Shown: positions 6,585 to 12,045, counted from the stretch's first letter. The stretch: 36,513 bases of DNA from a virus (IMGVR_UViG_3300007735_000680:1-36513), one strand, 5' to 3'. The notes: generated from the letters alone by a model not told the origin. Made by a program: numbers and translations.

Positions 6585-6658
6585 TGGGCTCGGTGAGAGT
6601 CGAACTCACAAATCTACGCATTAAAAGTGCGTTGCATTAACCATTTTGCTACGAGCCC
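6585..6658 (-). tRNA. tRNA-Lys(UUU)
   Basis: Minus-strand cloverleaf. Acceptor GGGCTCG/CGAGCCC with discriminator A. Anticodon stem ACGCA/TGCGT with loop CTTTTAA gives anticodon UUU for AAA/AAG. T-loop TTCGACT. No encoded CCA. Transcribed from its own promoter at 6672-6701; the converging HNH gene ends at its 3' boundary. Confidence 0.92.
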
Positions 6659-6671
6659 TAACTGCTCCCCT

Positions 6672-6701
6672 ATTGTAACCGGGGGAGCACGGTGCTGTCA
6701 A
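6672..6701 (-). promoter_or_regulatory. Promoter of tRNA-Lys
   Basis: Minus strand TTGACA (6696-6701), 18-nt spacer, TACAAT (6672-6677). It lies immediately after the stop codon of the 6703 gene. The spacer holds an inverted repeat (GTGCTCCCCC and GGGGAGCA either side of the -10 box). Confidence 0.7.
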
Positions 6702-6702
6702 G

Positions 6703-7059
6703 TCACTCGTTGTCCTGCGGATGATCCTTCATCTGCGGATAGAGTTTGCTTTCGTCCTCGGATGCGAACCGCTTGCTGCTTTCGATCCTCTCCGCGAGAA
6801 CCATGCAGAAGGCGGATTCCGTGAGCGTGACCTCGGGCTCGCCACCGTCACGAATCACCTGTTCGATGTGTTCGGTGATGGATGAGAGTCCACCGCACAC
6901 CATCAGGCGCATGTGGGCGTTGCGATACCAAGTCGGGTTGAGTCCGACAAGGCGAACCAACGCCTCAAGCAGCATGCGGGGGGTCGGCTTTGCGAGGTTC
7001 ATGGCCGGGTGGTCATCTTCCTCAAAGAAGTCTTGGAAGTCGTTGCGGGGTTCGTTCAC
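6703..7059 (-). CDS. Acidic protein, unknown
   Basis: 118 residues, not recognised. An acidic N-terminus (NDFQDFFEEDDHP), a helical middle (RMLLEALVRLVGLNPTWYRN) and a charged C-terminus. The start is GTG at 7059, giving a GTGA overlap with the stop of the upstream gene, so translation is probably coupled. It has no promoter of its own. Confidence 0.6.
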   Translation of the reverse strand: MNEPRNDFQDFFEEDDHPAMNLAKPTPRMLLEALVRLVGLNPTWYRNAHMRLMVCGGLSSITEHIEQVIRDGGEPEVTLTESAFCMVLAERIESSKRFASEDESKLYPQMKDHPQDNE

Positions 7060-7286
7060 GGGAGAATCCTTTGCTTGCAGGTGGTGAAGATTTCCATGAC
7101 GAAAGTGAACTCATCTTCCGTCAGGTGTTCGGGGTTGCTCATCTTGGTGAGGATGTTGTAGCCTGCCATCATTCGGTGGATCAGGTCATCGTCATCCGCC
7201 CAATCGGGGTACTTCTCAACGCAGGAACTCATGGCGTTGAGCAGGTCGCTGACATTCGTGGTGGTTGGTGCGTGTGGTCGGTGCAT
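7056..7286 (-). CDS. Small protein, unknown
   Basis: 76 residues, not recognised; helical, acidic middle (YPDWADDDDLIHRMMAGYNI). First cistron of a two-gene unit with 6703-7059. ATG at 7286 is 6 nt after a perfect TATAAT, with no Shine-Dalgarno. Confidence 0.65.
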   Translation of the reverse strand: MHRPHAPTTTNVSDLLNAMSSCVEKYPDWADDDDLIHRMMAGYNILTKMSNPEHLTEDEFTFVMEIFTTCKQRILP

Positions 7287-7292
7287 GGGTGC

Positions 7293-7320
7293 ATTATACG
7301 GGTTGGGCGTTCTGTGTCAA
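7293..7320 (-). promoter_or_regulatory. Leaderless early promoter embedded in a gene end
   Basis: Minus strand TTGACA (7315-7320), 16-nt spacer, perfect TATAAT (7293-7298), then GCACCC and ATG at 7286. The promoter encodes the last residues (LTQNAQPV) of the upstream gene, and the TAA stop (7294-7296) is inside TATAAT. Confidence 0.9.
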
Positions 7321-7596
7321 GGGCAGAATCAGCATTTCTGCGGAGAAAGATTTGTCGCCCATGTGGTTCAGGAAGATTCGAATTTCATTCGCGGGAAGCG
7401 TGTCCGGCAGGTCAAGCTCACCGATGGTCACGCAACCACCCATCGGGGAAATGCCAATCTCAAACCGTCCCATGCCTCCCTTGGTGAAGGAGTATCGTGC
7501 CGCACGGCAAACTTTTGCATAAAGTTCGTTTGCACGGCGAACGGCCCAGGACTTGCTCTTGATGGGAGTGTGGACATGCATGGTGCGAATGATCAT
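7294..7596 (-). CDS. Small protein, unknown
   Basis: 100 residues, not recognised. Basic N-terminal half (TPIKSKSWAVRRANELYAKV) and a β-rich C-terminal half with repeated Gly and Met (FEIGISPMGGCVTIGELDLP). ATG at 7596 overlaps the upstream stop as ATGA. An in-frame upstream ATG would lie deep in that gene. Second cistron, no own promoter. Confidence 0.65.
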   Translation of the reverse strand: MIIRTMHVHTPIKSKSWAVRRANELYAKVCRAARYSFTKGGMGRFEIGISPMGGCVTIGELDLPDTLPANEIRIFLNHMGDKSFSAEMLILPLTQNAQPV

Positions 7597-7814
7597 TCGA
7601 AGTCCTCCGGGTCTACGAGTTCTGCGATATCCCCGTACCACTCATCGGGATAATCGGAAGTGTGGGCAGGCTCGTACTCATCGGGATCGTAGAAGCCCAC
7701 CATGCGCTTGGCTTGGTCGCGGGTGTAGCCTTCCTCCATGAGCATTTCGATGGCCTCCTCGGGAGTCATCTCATCGTGGTCGTCATCGTAAGCGAGTGGA
7801 TCGATTTCGTTCAT
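7593..7814 (-). CDS. Small highly acidic protein, unknown
   Basis: 73 residues rich in Asp and Glu (YDDDHDEMTPEEAIEMLMEE, then a tail ending DPEDFE). The middle (EEAIEMLMEEGYTRDQAKRM) resembles a UBA-like three-helix segment, a weak resemblance only. Such acidic early proteins can mimic DNA or bind host proteins, but nothing here proves it. ATG at 7814 is 6 nt after TATACT. Confidence 0.65.
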   Translation of the reverse strand: MNEIDPLAYDDDHDEMTPEEAIEMLMEEGYTRDQAKRMVGFYDPDEYEPAHTSDYPDEWYGDIAELVDPEDFE

Positions 7815-7820
7815 GCACGC

Positions 7821-7848
7821 AGTATACGCATCTGGGGGTTCGCGTCAA
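7821..7848 (-). promoter_or_regulatory. Leaderless early promoter of the 7593 gene
   Basis: Minus strand TTGACG (7843-7848), 16-nt spacer, TATACT (7821-7826), then GCGTGC and ATG at 7814. An AAATAATAT motif lies 11 nt upstream of the -35 box, next to repeat R4. Confidence 0.83.
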
Positions 7849-7877
7849 GGGGCAAAAACATATTATTTCTTGGGGCG

Positions 7878-7952
7878 GCTACTATCAGGCCGTCCGATAA
7901 TATGCGCGTTTCTGGGAGATCAGCCGGTCCAGGATGGACCGGCTGATAGTAG
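7878..7952. repeat. Composite inverted repeat, copy R4
   Basis: GCTACTATCA (7878-7887), a spacer starting GGCCGTCCGATAATATGC, inner stem arms ATCAGCCGGTCCA and TGGACCGGCTGAT around GGA, then AGTAGT. The last base of the right arm differs from the other copies. Immediately followed by a leftward terminator. Confidence 0.82.
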
Positions 7953-7958
7953 TCCGAT

Positions 7959-7990
7959 AAAAATAAAAATCCCCTGATAAGAATCAGGGG
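7959..7990 (-). terminator. Intrinsic terminator
   Basis: Stem CCCCTGAT/ATCAGGGG (7971-7990) followed on the minus strand by ATTTTTATTTTT. It is the left boundary of the transcription unit that includes the 8107 gene. The 116 nt between the terminator and that gene (7991-8106) hold no confident gene. Confidence 0.85.
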
Positions 7991-8106
7991 AGGAAGGCTC
8001 CAATACCTTCCACCATCTGGGGTGTAACGGGCCCAGACTTTCAGGGGCATCAGGCTAGCCGCTCCACCCCTCTCAGAGTGTGAGCTTAGCCCCCTTGGAT
8101 TTTATT

Positions 8107-8394
8107 TCACGGGTTGAAGTCGGACTCGTCCAAGTTGGACATGTTCCACTCCACGGCGTTGGACTCATGGAAACGAATCCAGCCCTTCTTCTGAATGTCC
8201 CACGCCACGATGTAGTGAGGATCTTCGGCCTTCACATACTTCGGGCGCTTGTTCACCGGGATGAAGTTTTGGTTGCGGGTGATGTACCGCTCCGTGGTCG
8301 TGTCATCGGTCTTGCGGAACTTGACGAAGCACACTCCCCCGGTGGAGAGGGCTGCGCGGATGTCACGGGCGGTTTCGATTGCTGCGGTGGTCAT
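8107..8394 (-). CDS. SH3-like β-barrel protein (WYL_2/DUF2693-type)
   Basis: 95 residues. The segment VCFVKFRKTDDTTTERYITR, then FIPVNKR, then VAWDIQKKGWIRFHESNAVEW has the pattern of a small β-barrel family frequent in T4-type phages (a VxFxKxDG-like first strand and a VWDxxKxxWRxFxxxxV C-terminal part). The same pattern occurs in the last half of the 13573-14121 protein. Function unknown; such folds often bind nucleic acid or proteins. ATG at 8394 is 6 nt after TACAAT. Confidence 0.7.
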   Translation of the reverse strand: MTTAAIETARDIRAALSTGGVCFVKFRKTDDTTTERYITRNQNFIPVNKRPKYVKAEDPHYIVAWDIQKKGWIRFHESNAVEWNMSNLDESDFNP

Positions 8395-8400
8395 GAGTGT

Positions 8401-8428
8401 ATTGTACGCTTTCTGCGTTTCGTGTCAA
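8401..8428 (-). promoter_or_regulatory. Leaderless early promoter of the 8107 gene
   Basis: Minus strand TTGACA (8423-8428), 16-nt spacer, TACAAT (8401-8406), then ACACTC and ATG at 8394. The TGA stop of the upstream gene (8425-8427) lies inside TTGACA. Confidence 0.88.
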
Positions 8429-8649
8429 GCCCGAGTTCGAATGTATTTCATGCCACCGAGAAGGAAGGTGATGACATAAACCTCAACCAAGCAGCCCACC
8501 GCACAGAAGGCGAACACCATCTTGCCGTGGTGATGGGAAGTTTCGAAGGCGATCCACCCGAACACGACAGGAGCCAGCCACATGATTGCGAGGATGGTCG
8601 CAAAGAACACACGGTTGATTCCCGACTTGAGAAGCTTGTCGTAGAGCAT
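8425..8649 (-). CDS. Small membrane protein with two hydrophobic segments
   Basis: 74 residues, not recognised. Two hydrophobic segments (FFATILAIMWLAPVVFGWIA, about 15-34; MVFAFCAVGCLVEVYVITFL, about 44-63) are joined by a short His-rich loop (SHHHGK). Both ends are basic, so both are probably cytoplasmic. ATG at 8649 lies 6 nt after TACAAT. Confidence 0.7.
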   Translation of the reverse strand: MLYDKLLKSGINRVFFATILAIMWLAPVVFGWIAFETSHHHGKMVFAFCAVGCLVEVYVITFLLGGMKYIRTRA

Positions 8650-8655
8650 GGGTGG

Positions 8656-8684
8656 ATTGTATCACACCGAGGCGGGATTGTCAA
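8656..8684 (-). promoter_or_regulatory. Leaderless early promoter of the 8425 gene
   Basis: Minus strand TTGACA (8679-8684), 17-nt spacer, TACAAT (8656-8661), then CCACCC and ATG at 8649. The -35 and spacer are coding sequence of the upstream gene, which stops immediately before the -10 box. Confidence 0.86.
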
Positions 8685-8958
8685 CCAAAGAATTCAATCT
8701 TTCTTCGATTGCCAACTTTTCTTGGTAGAGGGCGAGGGCCGTGGACATGCCGCAGATGATGTTGAACAGTTGGCGCTTCGGGATGAATCCGCACATGGTG
8801 ATGCTGTCCGCTGCGGTCGTTCCGGGAATCTTCCGCATGAGTTGGAACCCGCCGTATGCGCCCTGAACGAAGAACGCATTATCGGCGGTGTTGCCCATCG
8901 TCTTGTTGAGGACGGTGAGAGCGTGATCCAACTTCTGCTTGGTGATGATCGGTCGCAT
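8662..8958 (-). CDS. Small protein, unknown
   Basis: 98 residues, not recognised. Mixed α/β look; no catalytic motif seen (MRPIITKQKLDHALTVLNKT start; MCGFIPKRQLFNIICGMSTA central). ATG at 8958 is 6 nt after TAGAAT. Its final codons (LVDNPASV) carry the -35 box and spacer of the next gene. Confidence 0.65.
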   Translation of the reverse strand: MRPIITKQKLDHALTVLNKTMGNTADNAFFVQGAYGGFQLMRKIPGTTAADSITMCGFIPKRQLFNIICGMSTALALYQEKLAIEERLNSLVDNPASV

Positions 8959-8964
8959 GGGTGT

Positions 8965-8992
8965 ATTCTATCCTTTTTGAGTTTGGTGTCAA
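8965..8992 (-). promoter_or_regulatory. Leaderless early promoter of the 8662 gene
   Basis: Minus strand TTGACA (8987-8992), 16-nt spacer, TAGAAT (8965-8970), then ACACCC and ATG at 8958. Confidence 0.86.
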
Positions 8993-8994
8993 GA

Positions 8995-9021
8995 GGGGGG
9001 AGGGGCACCACCCCCTCCCCC
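8995..9021 (-). terminator. GC-rich hairpin between transcription units
   Basis: GGGGAGGGG and CCCCTCCCC arms (8995-9021) lie between the stop of the 9032 gene and the next promoter. There is no T-tract, so it may stop transcription weakly or protect a 3' end. Confidence 0.5.
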
Positions 9022-9031
9022 ATGCACCCAT

Positions 9032-9367
9032 TCACACCGATCCGAATTCCAGTTCGTGGAGTTCCTTCATGGCCTCGCAGATCCTGTCGCAGTTCTTCTC
9101 GCCGTTGGTGGCCAGTTCCACATACGAGATCTTCTGATCCATGATGTCCTGGAGCATCTTGGCGGGATCACCGTGCAGCTCGCGCATCACCTGCACGATA
9201 AGCATTCGCTCGGCGGTGCTGAACCAGTGAATCGGCAGTCCGGTGATGATCTCGCAGATTGCGAGTGCCGCGAGGGTTTCCTTCCGGTTGCCCTTGACCT
9301 GATTCATCACATCGGCAACGGTGGAGATAGCTTCGATCAGTTCGGTGGCCTTGTGGGTGCGCTTCAT
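9032..9367 (-). CDS. Helical protein, unknown
   Basis: 111 residues, not recognised; almost entirely α-helical in appearance (ATELIEAISTVADVMNQVKG; MLIVQVMRELHGDPAKMLQD). Second cistron of a two-gene unit. ATG at 9367 follows the upstream stop by 2 nt, with AAGGA 6 nt before it, so it uses a conventional ribosome-binding site. Confidence 0.65.
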   Translation of the reverse strand: MKRTHKATELIEAISTVADVMNQVKGNRKETLAALAICEIITGLPIHWFSTAERMLIVQVMRELHGDPAKMLQDIMDQKISYVELATNGEKNCDRICEAMKELHELEFGSV

Positions 9368-9369
9368 GT

Positions 9370-9591
9370 TCAGTCCTTGGTGGTGAGGAGTTCGGTGATC
9401 TCGGAACACTCGGGAGTTTCCTCCCGGAACTTTGCGAGGTAGGGATAATCCTTCTCGCAGTTTCGGACGATCTCAACCAGTTCGGCCTCGCGGGAGGAAG
9501 TCATCGTGAACGCCTCATAGACGAGTTCCCGACAAGCCCGAGCGTGGATGTAGAAGTGGGCGATCTCGCGCTTGGTGATGAGTGGGGTCAT
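9370..9591 (-). CDS. Small helical protein, unknown
   Basis: 73 residues, not recognised (MTPLITKREIAHFYIHARAC start). The N-terminus (PLITKREIAHF) resembles that of the 8662 protein (RPIITKQKLDHA), hinting at a shared N-terminal module. First cistron; ATG at 9591 is 6 nt after GATAAT. Confidence 0.65.
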   Translation of the reverse strand: MTPLITKREIAHFYIHARACRELVYEAFTMTSSREAELVEIVRNCEKDYPYLAKFREETPECSEITELLTTKD

Positions 9592-9597
9592 GTCCGT

Positions 9598-9625
9598 ATT
9601 ATCCCTGTTTGAAGTTTGGTGTCAA
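9598..9625 (-). promoter_or_regulatory. Leaderless early promoter of the 9370/9032 unit
   Basis: Minus strand TTGACA (9620-9625), 16-nt spacer, GATAAT (9598-9603), then ACGGAC and ATG at 9591. The TGA stop of the upstream gene (9622-9624) is inside TTGACA. Confidence 0.86.
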
Positions 9626-10020
9626 GCGGAAATCTTGGAAATCTTTTCCGCCTGACGCTGGACCAGATCCAGGAAATCCTTGGCACACCCCTTGAATGCC
9701 AGGGCCACGATGTCCTCCCCGGTAGACCCCGTGAGGATCGCATCCCCGTAGAGGTTCTGTCCCGTGAGGAGGGCAGCGCGAAGATTGAACTTCGGATTGG
9801 CGACCATCAGGCCGCAGTCATCGACCCACATGTCGGTGGGCATCCCGATGGCCCGATGAACCTCAGGGCTGACATCGGTGCGGGTGACGAACGTGCAGCC
9901 GATCATCTCGGACACCGTGAAGAGGCAATCGGTGGAGTTGGGAATCTCCACGGTGCGCATCGGCATGCTGAGGTCTGCGGGGATGAGGAGGGCGGGGATG
10001 GTGGTGGTCTTGGTGTGCAT
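9622..10020 (-). CDS. Protein of unknown function
   Basis: 132 residues, not recognised. β-rich with several hydrophobic strands (TTTIPALLIPADLSMPMRTV; DMWVDDCGLMVANPKFNLRA) and a helical C-terminus (DFLDLVQRQAEKISKISA). ATG at 10020 is 6 nt after TATACT. Single-gene unit whose stop codon is part of the next promoter. Confidence 0.65.
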   Translation of the reverse strand: MHTKTTTIPALLIPADLSMPMRTVEIPNSTDCLFTVSEMIGCTFVTRTDVSPEVHRAIGMPTDMWVDDCGLMVANPKFNLRAALLTGQNLYGDAILTGSTGEDIVALAFKGCAKDFLDLVQRQAEKISKISA

Positions 10021-10026
10021 GCGTGT

Positions 10027-10054
10027 AGTATACGCATCCCAGGTTTGGGGTCAA
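10027..10054 (-). promoter_or_regulatory. Leaderless early promoter of the 9622 gene
   Basis: Minus strand TTGACC (10049-10054), 16-nt spacer, TATACT (10027-10032), then ACACGC and ATG at 10020. An AT-rich AATTATAATAAT motif lies about 14 nt upstream of the -35 box, next to repeat R5. Confidence 0.85.
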
Positions 10055-10086
10055 GGGGTTGGTGCGAGATTATTATAATTTTTTGG

Positions 10087-10158
10087 GCTACTATCAGCGT
10101 TATCGTACCATCCTGGAGTGGGCATCAGACCGGCACATCGTGCCGGTCTGATAGTAGC
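10087..10158. repeat. Composite inverted repeat, copy R5
   Basis: GCTACTATCA (10087-10096), a variable spacer, inner stem arms ATCAGACCGGCAC and GTGCCGGTCTGAT around ATC, then AGTAGC. One extra G-C pair extends the outer arms (GGGCTACTATCA and TGATAGTAGCCC). Confidence 0.85.
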
Positions 10159-10179
10159 CCTCCCCCCTCAAACAACCTA

Positions 10180-10198
10180 GCCCCGAACGAATCGGGGC
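10180..10198 (-). terminator. Hairpin between transcription units
   Basis: Stem GCCCCGA/TCGGGGC around ACGAA (10180-10198), followed on the minus strand by TAGGTTGTTTGAGG, a weak T-rich tail. Same position relative to the repeat as the other terminators of this block. Confidence 0.6.
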
Positions 10199-10240
10199 AG
10201 GGACGAATCCTTTTCGGTTAGTTCCCGTAGACCACCACAG

Positions 10241-10489
10241 TCACCGGGAAGCGTGGTCTAGTTTGGACTGAATCCCGCGCAGGTAGTTCAGTTCTTCGAC
10301 TGTCTCCCGCTGAAACTCAGTCCCGTTCTCGTTACGCCGCGTGTAGCCGTTGAGTTCCTGCATGCAGCTTACCACGGCGCGGAACATGATGTCCTCAAGA
10401 AGTTTAATTTCTTTCGGAGAAAGTTCGATTGCCGGACGCGCCTTCTTGCGAATCCTGGGGAGGGTGGCGGTGCTCACATTTCCCCCCAT
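10241..10489 (-). CDS. Small basic/helical protein, unknown
   Basis: 82 residues from the ATG, not recognised. Basic N-terminus (RIRKKARPAIELSPKEIKLL) followed by a helical body. The ATG at 10489 overlaps the upstream gene by 16 nt. An in-frame GTG at 10477 would give a GTGA overlap with the upstream stop and has a G-rich tract just before it, so GTG is a realistic alternative start. Second cistron, no own promoter. Confidence 0.6.
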   Translation of the reverse strand: MGGNVSTATLPRIRKKARPAIELSPKEIKLLEDIMFRAVVSCMQELNGYTRRNENGTEFQRETVEELNYLRGIQSKLDHASR

Positions 10490-10794
10490 CCCGCAGACGC
10501 GAGCCAGTCGTTATCGTCCTCATAATACGGGGCCTCCGCGTCACCGATGTGCTCGTCCGTGTACGGAAGCTCCTCCTCGTACAGCTCCGGCCCGTCCTCC
10601 GGGCCTTCGGCCTCCTCGGGGCAACCACGGTCGGGATCGTAGTCGCAGTCGCGACCGCAGATGTGCTCGGGGCGCTCATCGTAGTAGGCGTTAATGTCAG
10701 CCTCGCAGTCCTCGCACAGGTCGGTGACATTGGCGAGAATCAGAACGCCGCAGGCGCGGCAGGTGCAGGGGTTGTCGGCGGGGGTGGTGGTCAT
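10474..10794 (-). CDS. Zinc-ribbon-like acidic protein, unknown
   Basis: 106 residues. An N-terminal cysteine set (CTCRACG, then CEDC about 15 residues later) looks like a zinc ribbon, with further cysteines (CGRDCDYDPDRGC) behind it. The C-terminal half is extremely acidic (EEAEGPEDGPELYEEELPYT). Function unknown. First cistron; ATG at 10794 is 6 nt after TACAAT. Confidence 0.65.
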   Translation of the reverse strand: MTTTPADNPCTCRACGVLILANVTDLCEDCEADINAYYDERPEHICGRDCDYDPDRGCPEEAEGPEDGPELYEEELPYTDEHIGDAEAPYYEDDNDWLASAGWGEM

Positions 10795-10800
10795 GGGCGT

Positions 10801-10829
10801 ATTGTACGCTTTCCTGGGGTTCGTGTCAA
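10801..10829 (-). promoter_or_regulatory. Leaderless early promoter of the 10474/10241 unit
   Basis: Minus strand TTGACA (10824-10829), 17-nt spacer, TACAAT (10801-10806), then ACGCCC and ATG at 10794. Confidence 0.87.
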
Positions 10830-10894
10830 GGGGTCAGATCGGAAATTTCTGAAATTTGTTTCGGCAGCTATCGGCCGGCCACTAGGTGGGGTTA

Positions 10895-10921
10895 GGGGAG
10901 AGGGAAACGATCCCCCTCCCC
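10895..10921 (-). terminator. GC-rich hairpin after the 10935 gene
   Basis: GGGGAGAGGG pairs with CCCCCTCCCC with one mismatch (10895-10921), 14 nt past the stop of the leftward gene. No T-tract follows; terminator role is inferred from position. Confidence 0.45.
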
Positions 10922-10934
10922 GTCCCTGACCACA

Positions 10935-11492
10935 TTAGTCGGCCTTCCCCCGGATGACGACCCACAGCAGGGCCTGCAGCGTAGCGGGAGACATGCAGAC
11001 GGCGGGAGTGAGCGCGAGCGTCCGAATCGCGTCCGCGATGGCACGGTACTCGGTCACATTCGGGGCATCCTTCCCCAGCCCAGCCGCACGGCACATCCAA
11101 ACATCCACCACCACCGCGTCCGCGTCCCCCGCGATGGCACGGGCGAACGCATTCGTCTTCGGGCCGCGCAGTCCGTTGAATCCTTCCACCACGCACCGAT
11201 CCGCAGCGACCACATGCGAACGCAGTCCGCGCGGCGTGATGCCCTGCGCATACTGCAGCGCCTTCGCCTTGTTATGGGCCCAAGTGACGCGGGGAGAGAA
11301 TGCGGAGACCACGCTAGCCGCGGTTTCCATGCTCCACTCGGGGCGGATGAGCGTCAGCGAGTAGGCGAACTCATTAGCCTCGGAGTACCAAGCCTTCGCC
11401 GCATGGTAGTCGGCAACGGTGGCACGGCGCAGCAGAGTGATGAAGTTAGCGAGCGCGAGGGATCGGACGGATTCGTAGCGGGTGGTGGTCAT
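10935..11492 (-). CDS. Conserved phage protein, possible helix-hairpin-helix glycosylase-like fold
   Basis: 185 residues. The pattern VVSAFSPRVTWAHNKAKALQ, then LRGPKTNAFARAIAGD, then AVVVDVWMCRAAG and a C-terminal LQALLWVVIRG matches, from memory, a family of uncharacterised phage and actinobacterial proteins. The SP...N.../K...F/VD.W series resembles the layout of HhH-GPD DNA glycosylases, where a conserved Asp follows the HhH. No reaction can be assigned. ATG at 11492 is 6 nt after TATCAT. It is the outermost gene of the leftward early block. Confidence 0.65.
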   Translation of the reverse strand: MTTTRYESVRSLALANFITLLRRATVADYHAAKAWYSEANEFAYSLTLIRPEWSMETAASVVSAFSPRVTWAHNKAKALQYAQGITPRGLRSHVVAADRCVVEGFNGLRGPKTNAFARAIAGDADAVVVDVWMCRAAGLGKDAPNVTEYRAIADAIRTLALTPAVCMSPATLQALLWVVIRGKAD

Positions 11493-11498
11493 GTGTGT

Positions 11499-11526
11499 AT
11501 GATACGCATACGCTGGCCCATGTCAA
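11499..11526 (-). promoter_or_regulatory. Leaderless early promoter of the 10935 gene
   Basis: Minus strand TTGACA (11521-11526), 16-nt spacer, TATCAT (11499-11504), then ACACAC and ATG at 11492. An AATAATAATAATTT motif lies 23 nt upstream of the -35 box. Confidence 0.86.
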
Positions 11527-11737
11527 TGGCTGGGGGCGCATTCGGGAAGAAATTATTATTATTGGCGAGTGGCCGGCAGTCTGGTAACCAGGAGCTGGGA
11601 CCGGCAGGTGCCAGGGAATACCAGCTGGAAGTGCAGGGAGAGAGATATTATTAGAATTAAGGTAGGGGGGGGGTGATAATGTCCAAACAGTAATTTGGGT
11701 CCCCTTGGAAATCTTAAAGAATCGGCGGGCTAGCCCC

Positions 11738-11815
11738 CAACCCCCTCAAAGTTTCTCAAAATTTTCTCCAATATTCTCAAATATCCCCCAACACTCTCCA
11801 ATACTCTCCAAGCCC
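11738..11815. repeat. Imperfect 10-11-nt tandem repeat, pyrimidine-rich
   Basis: Successive units vary around CTCCAATATT: CTCAAAGTTT, CTCAAAATTTT, CTCCAATATT, CTCAAATATC, CCCCAACACT, CTCCAATACT, CTCCAAGCCC. The period is close to one helical turn and the C/T versus A/T phasing is regular. Confidence 0.7.
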
Positions 11816-11930
11816 CCATCGTGTCCGCTCAAAAGGATTTTCTCTAAAAACTTTCAAAACCATGTGGGCTCAAAAAATTTTTTGGGGCGGAAAAGCCTAA
11901 AAAGGTTCACTATAAATTTTCATAGAAATT

Positions 11931-11959
11931 GGGTCCCCTCCGGGTCCTCTCTGGGTCCC
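11931..11959. repeat. GGGTCC motif array A
   Basis: Three GGGTCC words begin at 11931, 11942 and 11953, exactly 11 bp apart; two of them are GGGTCCC. A further GGGTCCC lies at 11697. The words are near-palindromic (GGGTCCC/GGGACCC). Confidence 0.8.
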
Positions 11960-11971
11960 CTATTGCCCTTC

Positions 11972-11988
11972 CAATCCTTCTAGGATTG
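11972..11988. other. Hairpin between the two GGGTCC arrays
   Basis: CAATCC-TTCTA-GGATTG, a perfect 6-bp stem, lies between the two arrays. Confidence 0.6.
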
Positions 11989-12015
11989 CCTGAGAGCCCT
12001 CGGACATTCTTTAAT

Positions 12016-12045
12016 GGGTCCCATGTGGGTCCCTTTTTGGGTCCC
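12016..12045. repeat. GGGTCCC motif array B
   Basis: Three GGGTCCC words begin at 12016, 12027 and 12039 (11- and 12-bp spacing), a second helically phased array 63 bp beyond the end of array A's last start. It ends about 30 bp before the late octamer of the next gene. Confidence 0.8.

Noticed and set aside
7811-8050. Leftward open frame starting at 8050
   Set aside because: It reads through a terminator and repeat R4 and has no promoter; probably chance.
8080-9144. Rightward open frame across several leftward genes
   Set aside because: It runs through four leaderless promoters and four small genes that show the consistent promoter geometry; no ribosome-binding site.
446-10158. CRISPR array
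   Set aside because: The repeats are single, widely spaced intergenic copies with internal stems, not clustered repeats with uniform spacers; no cas genes are present.
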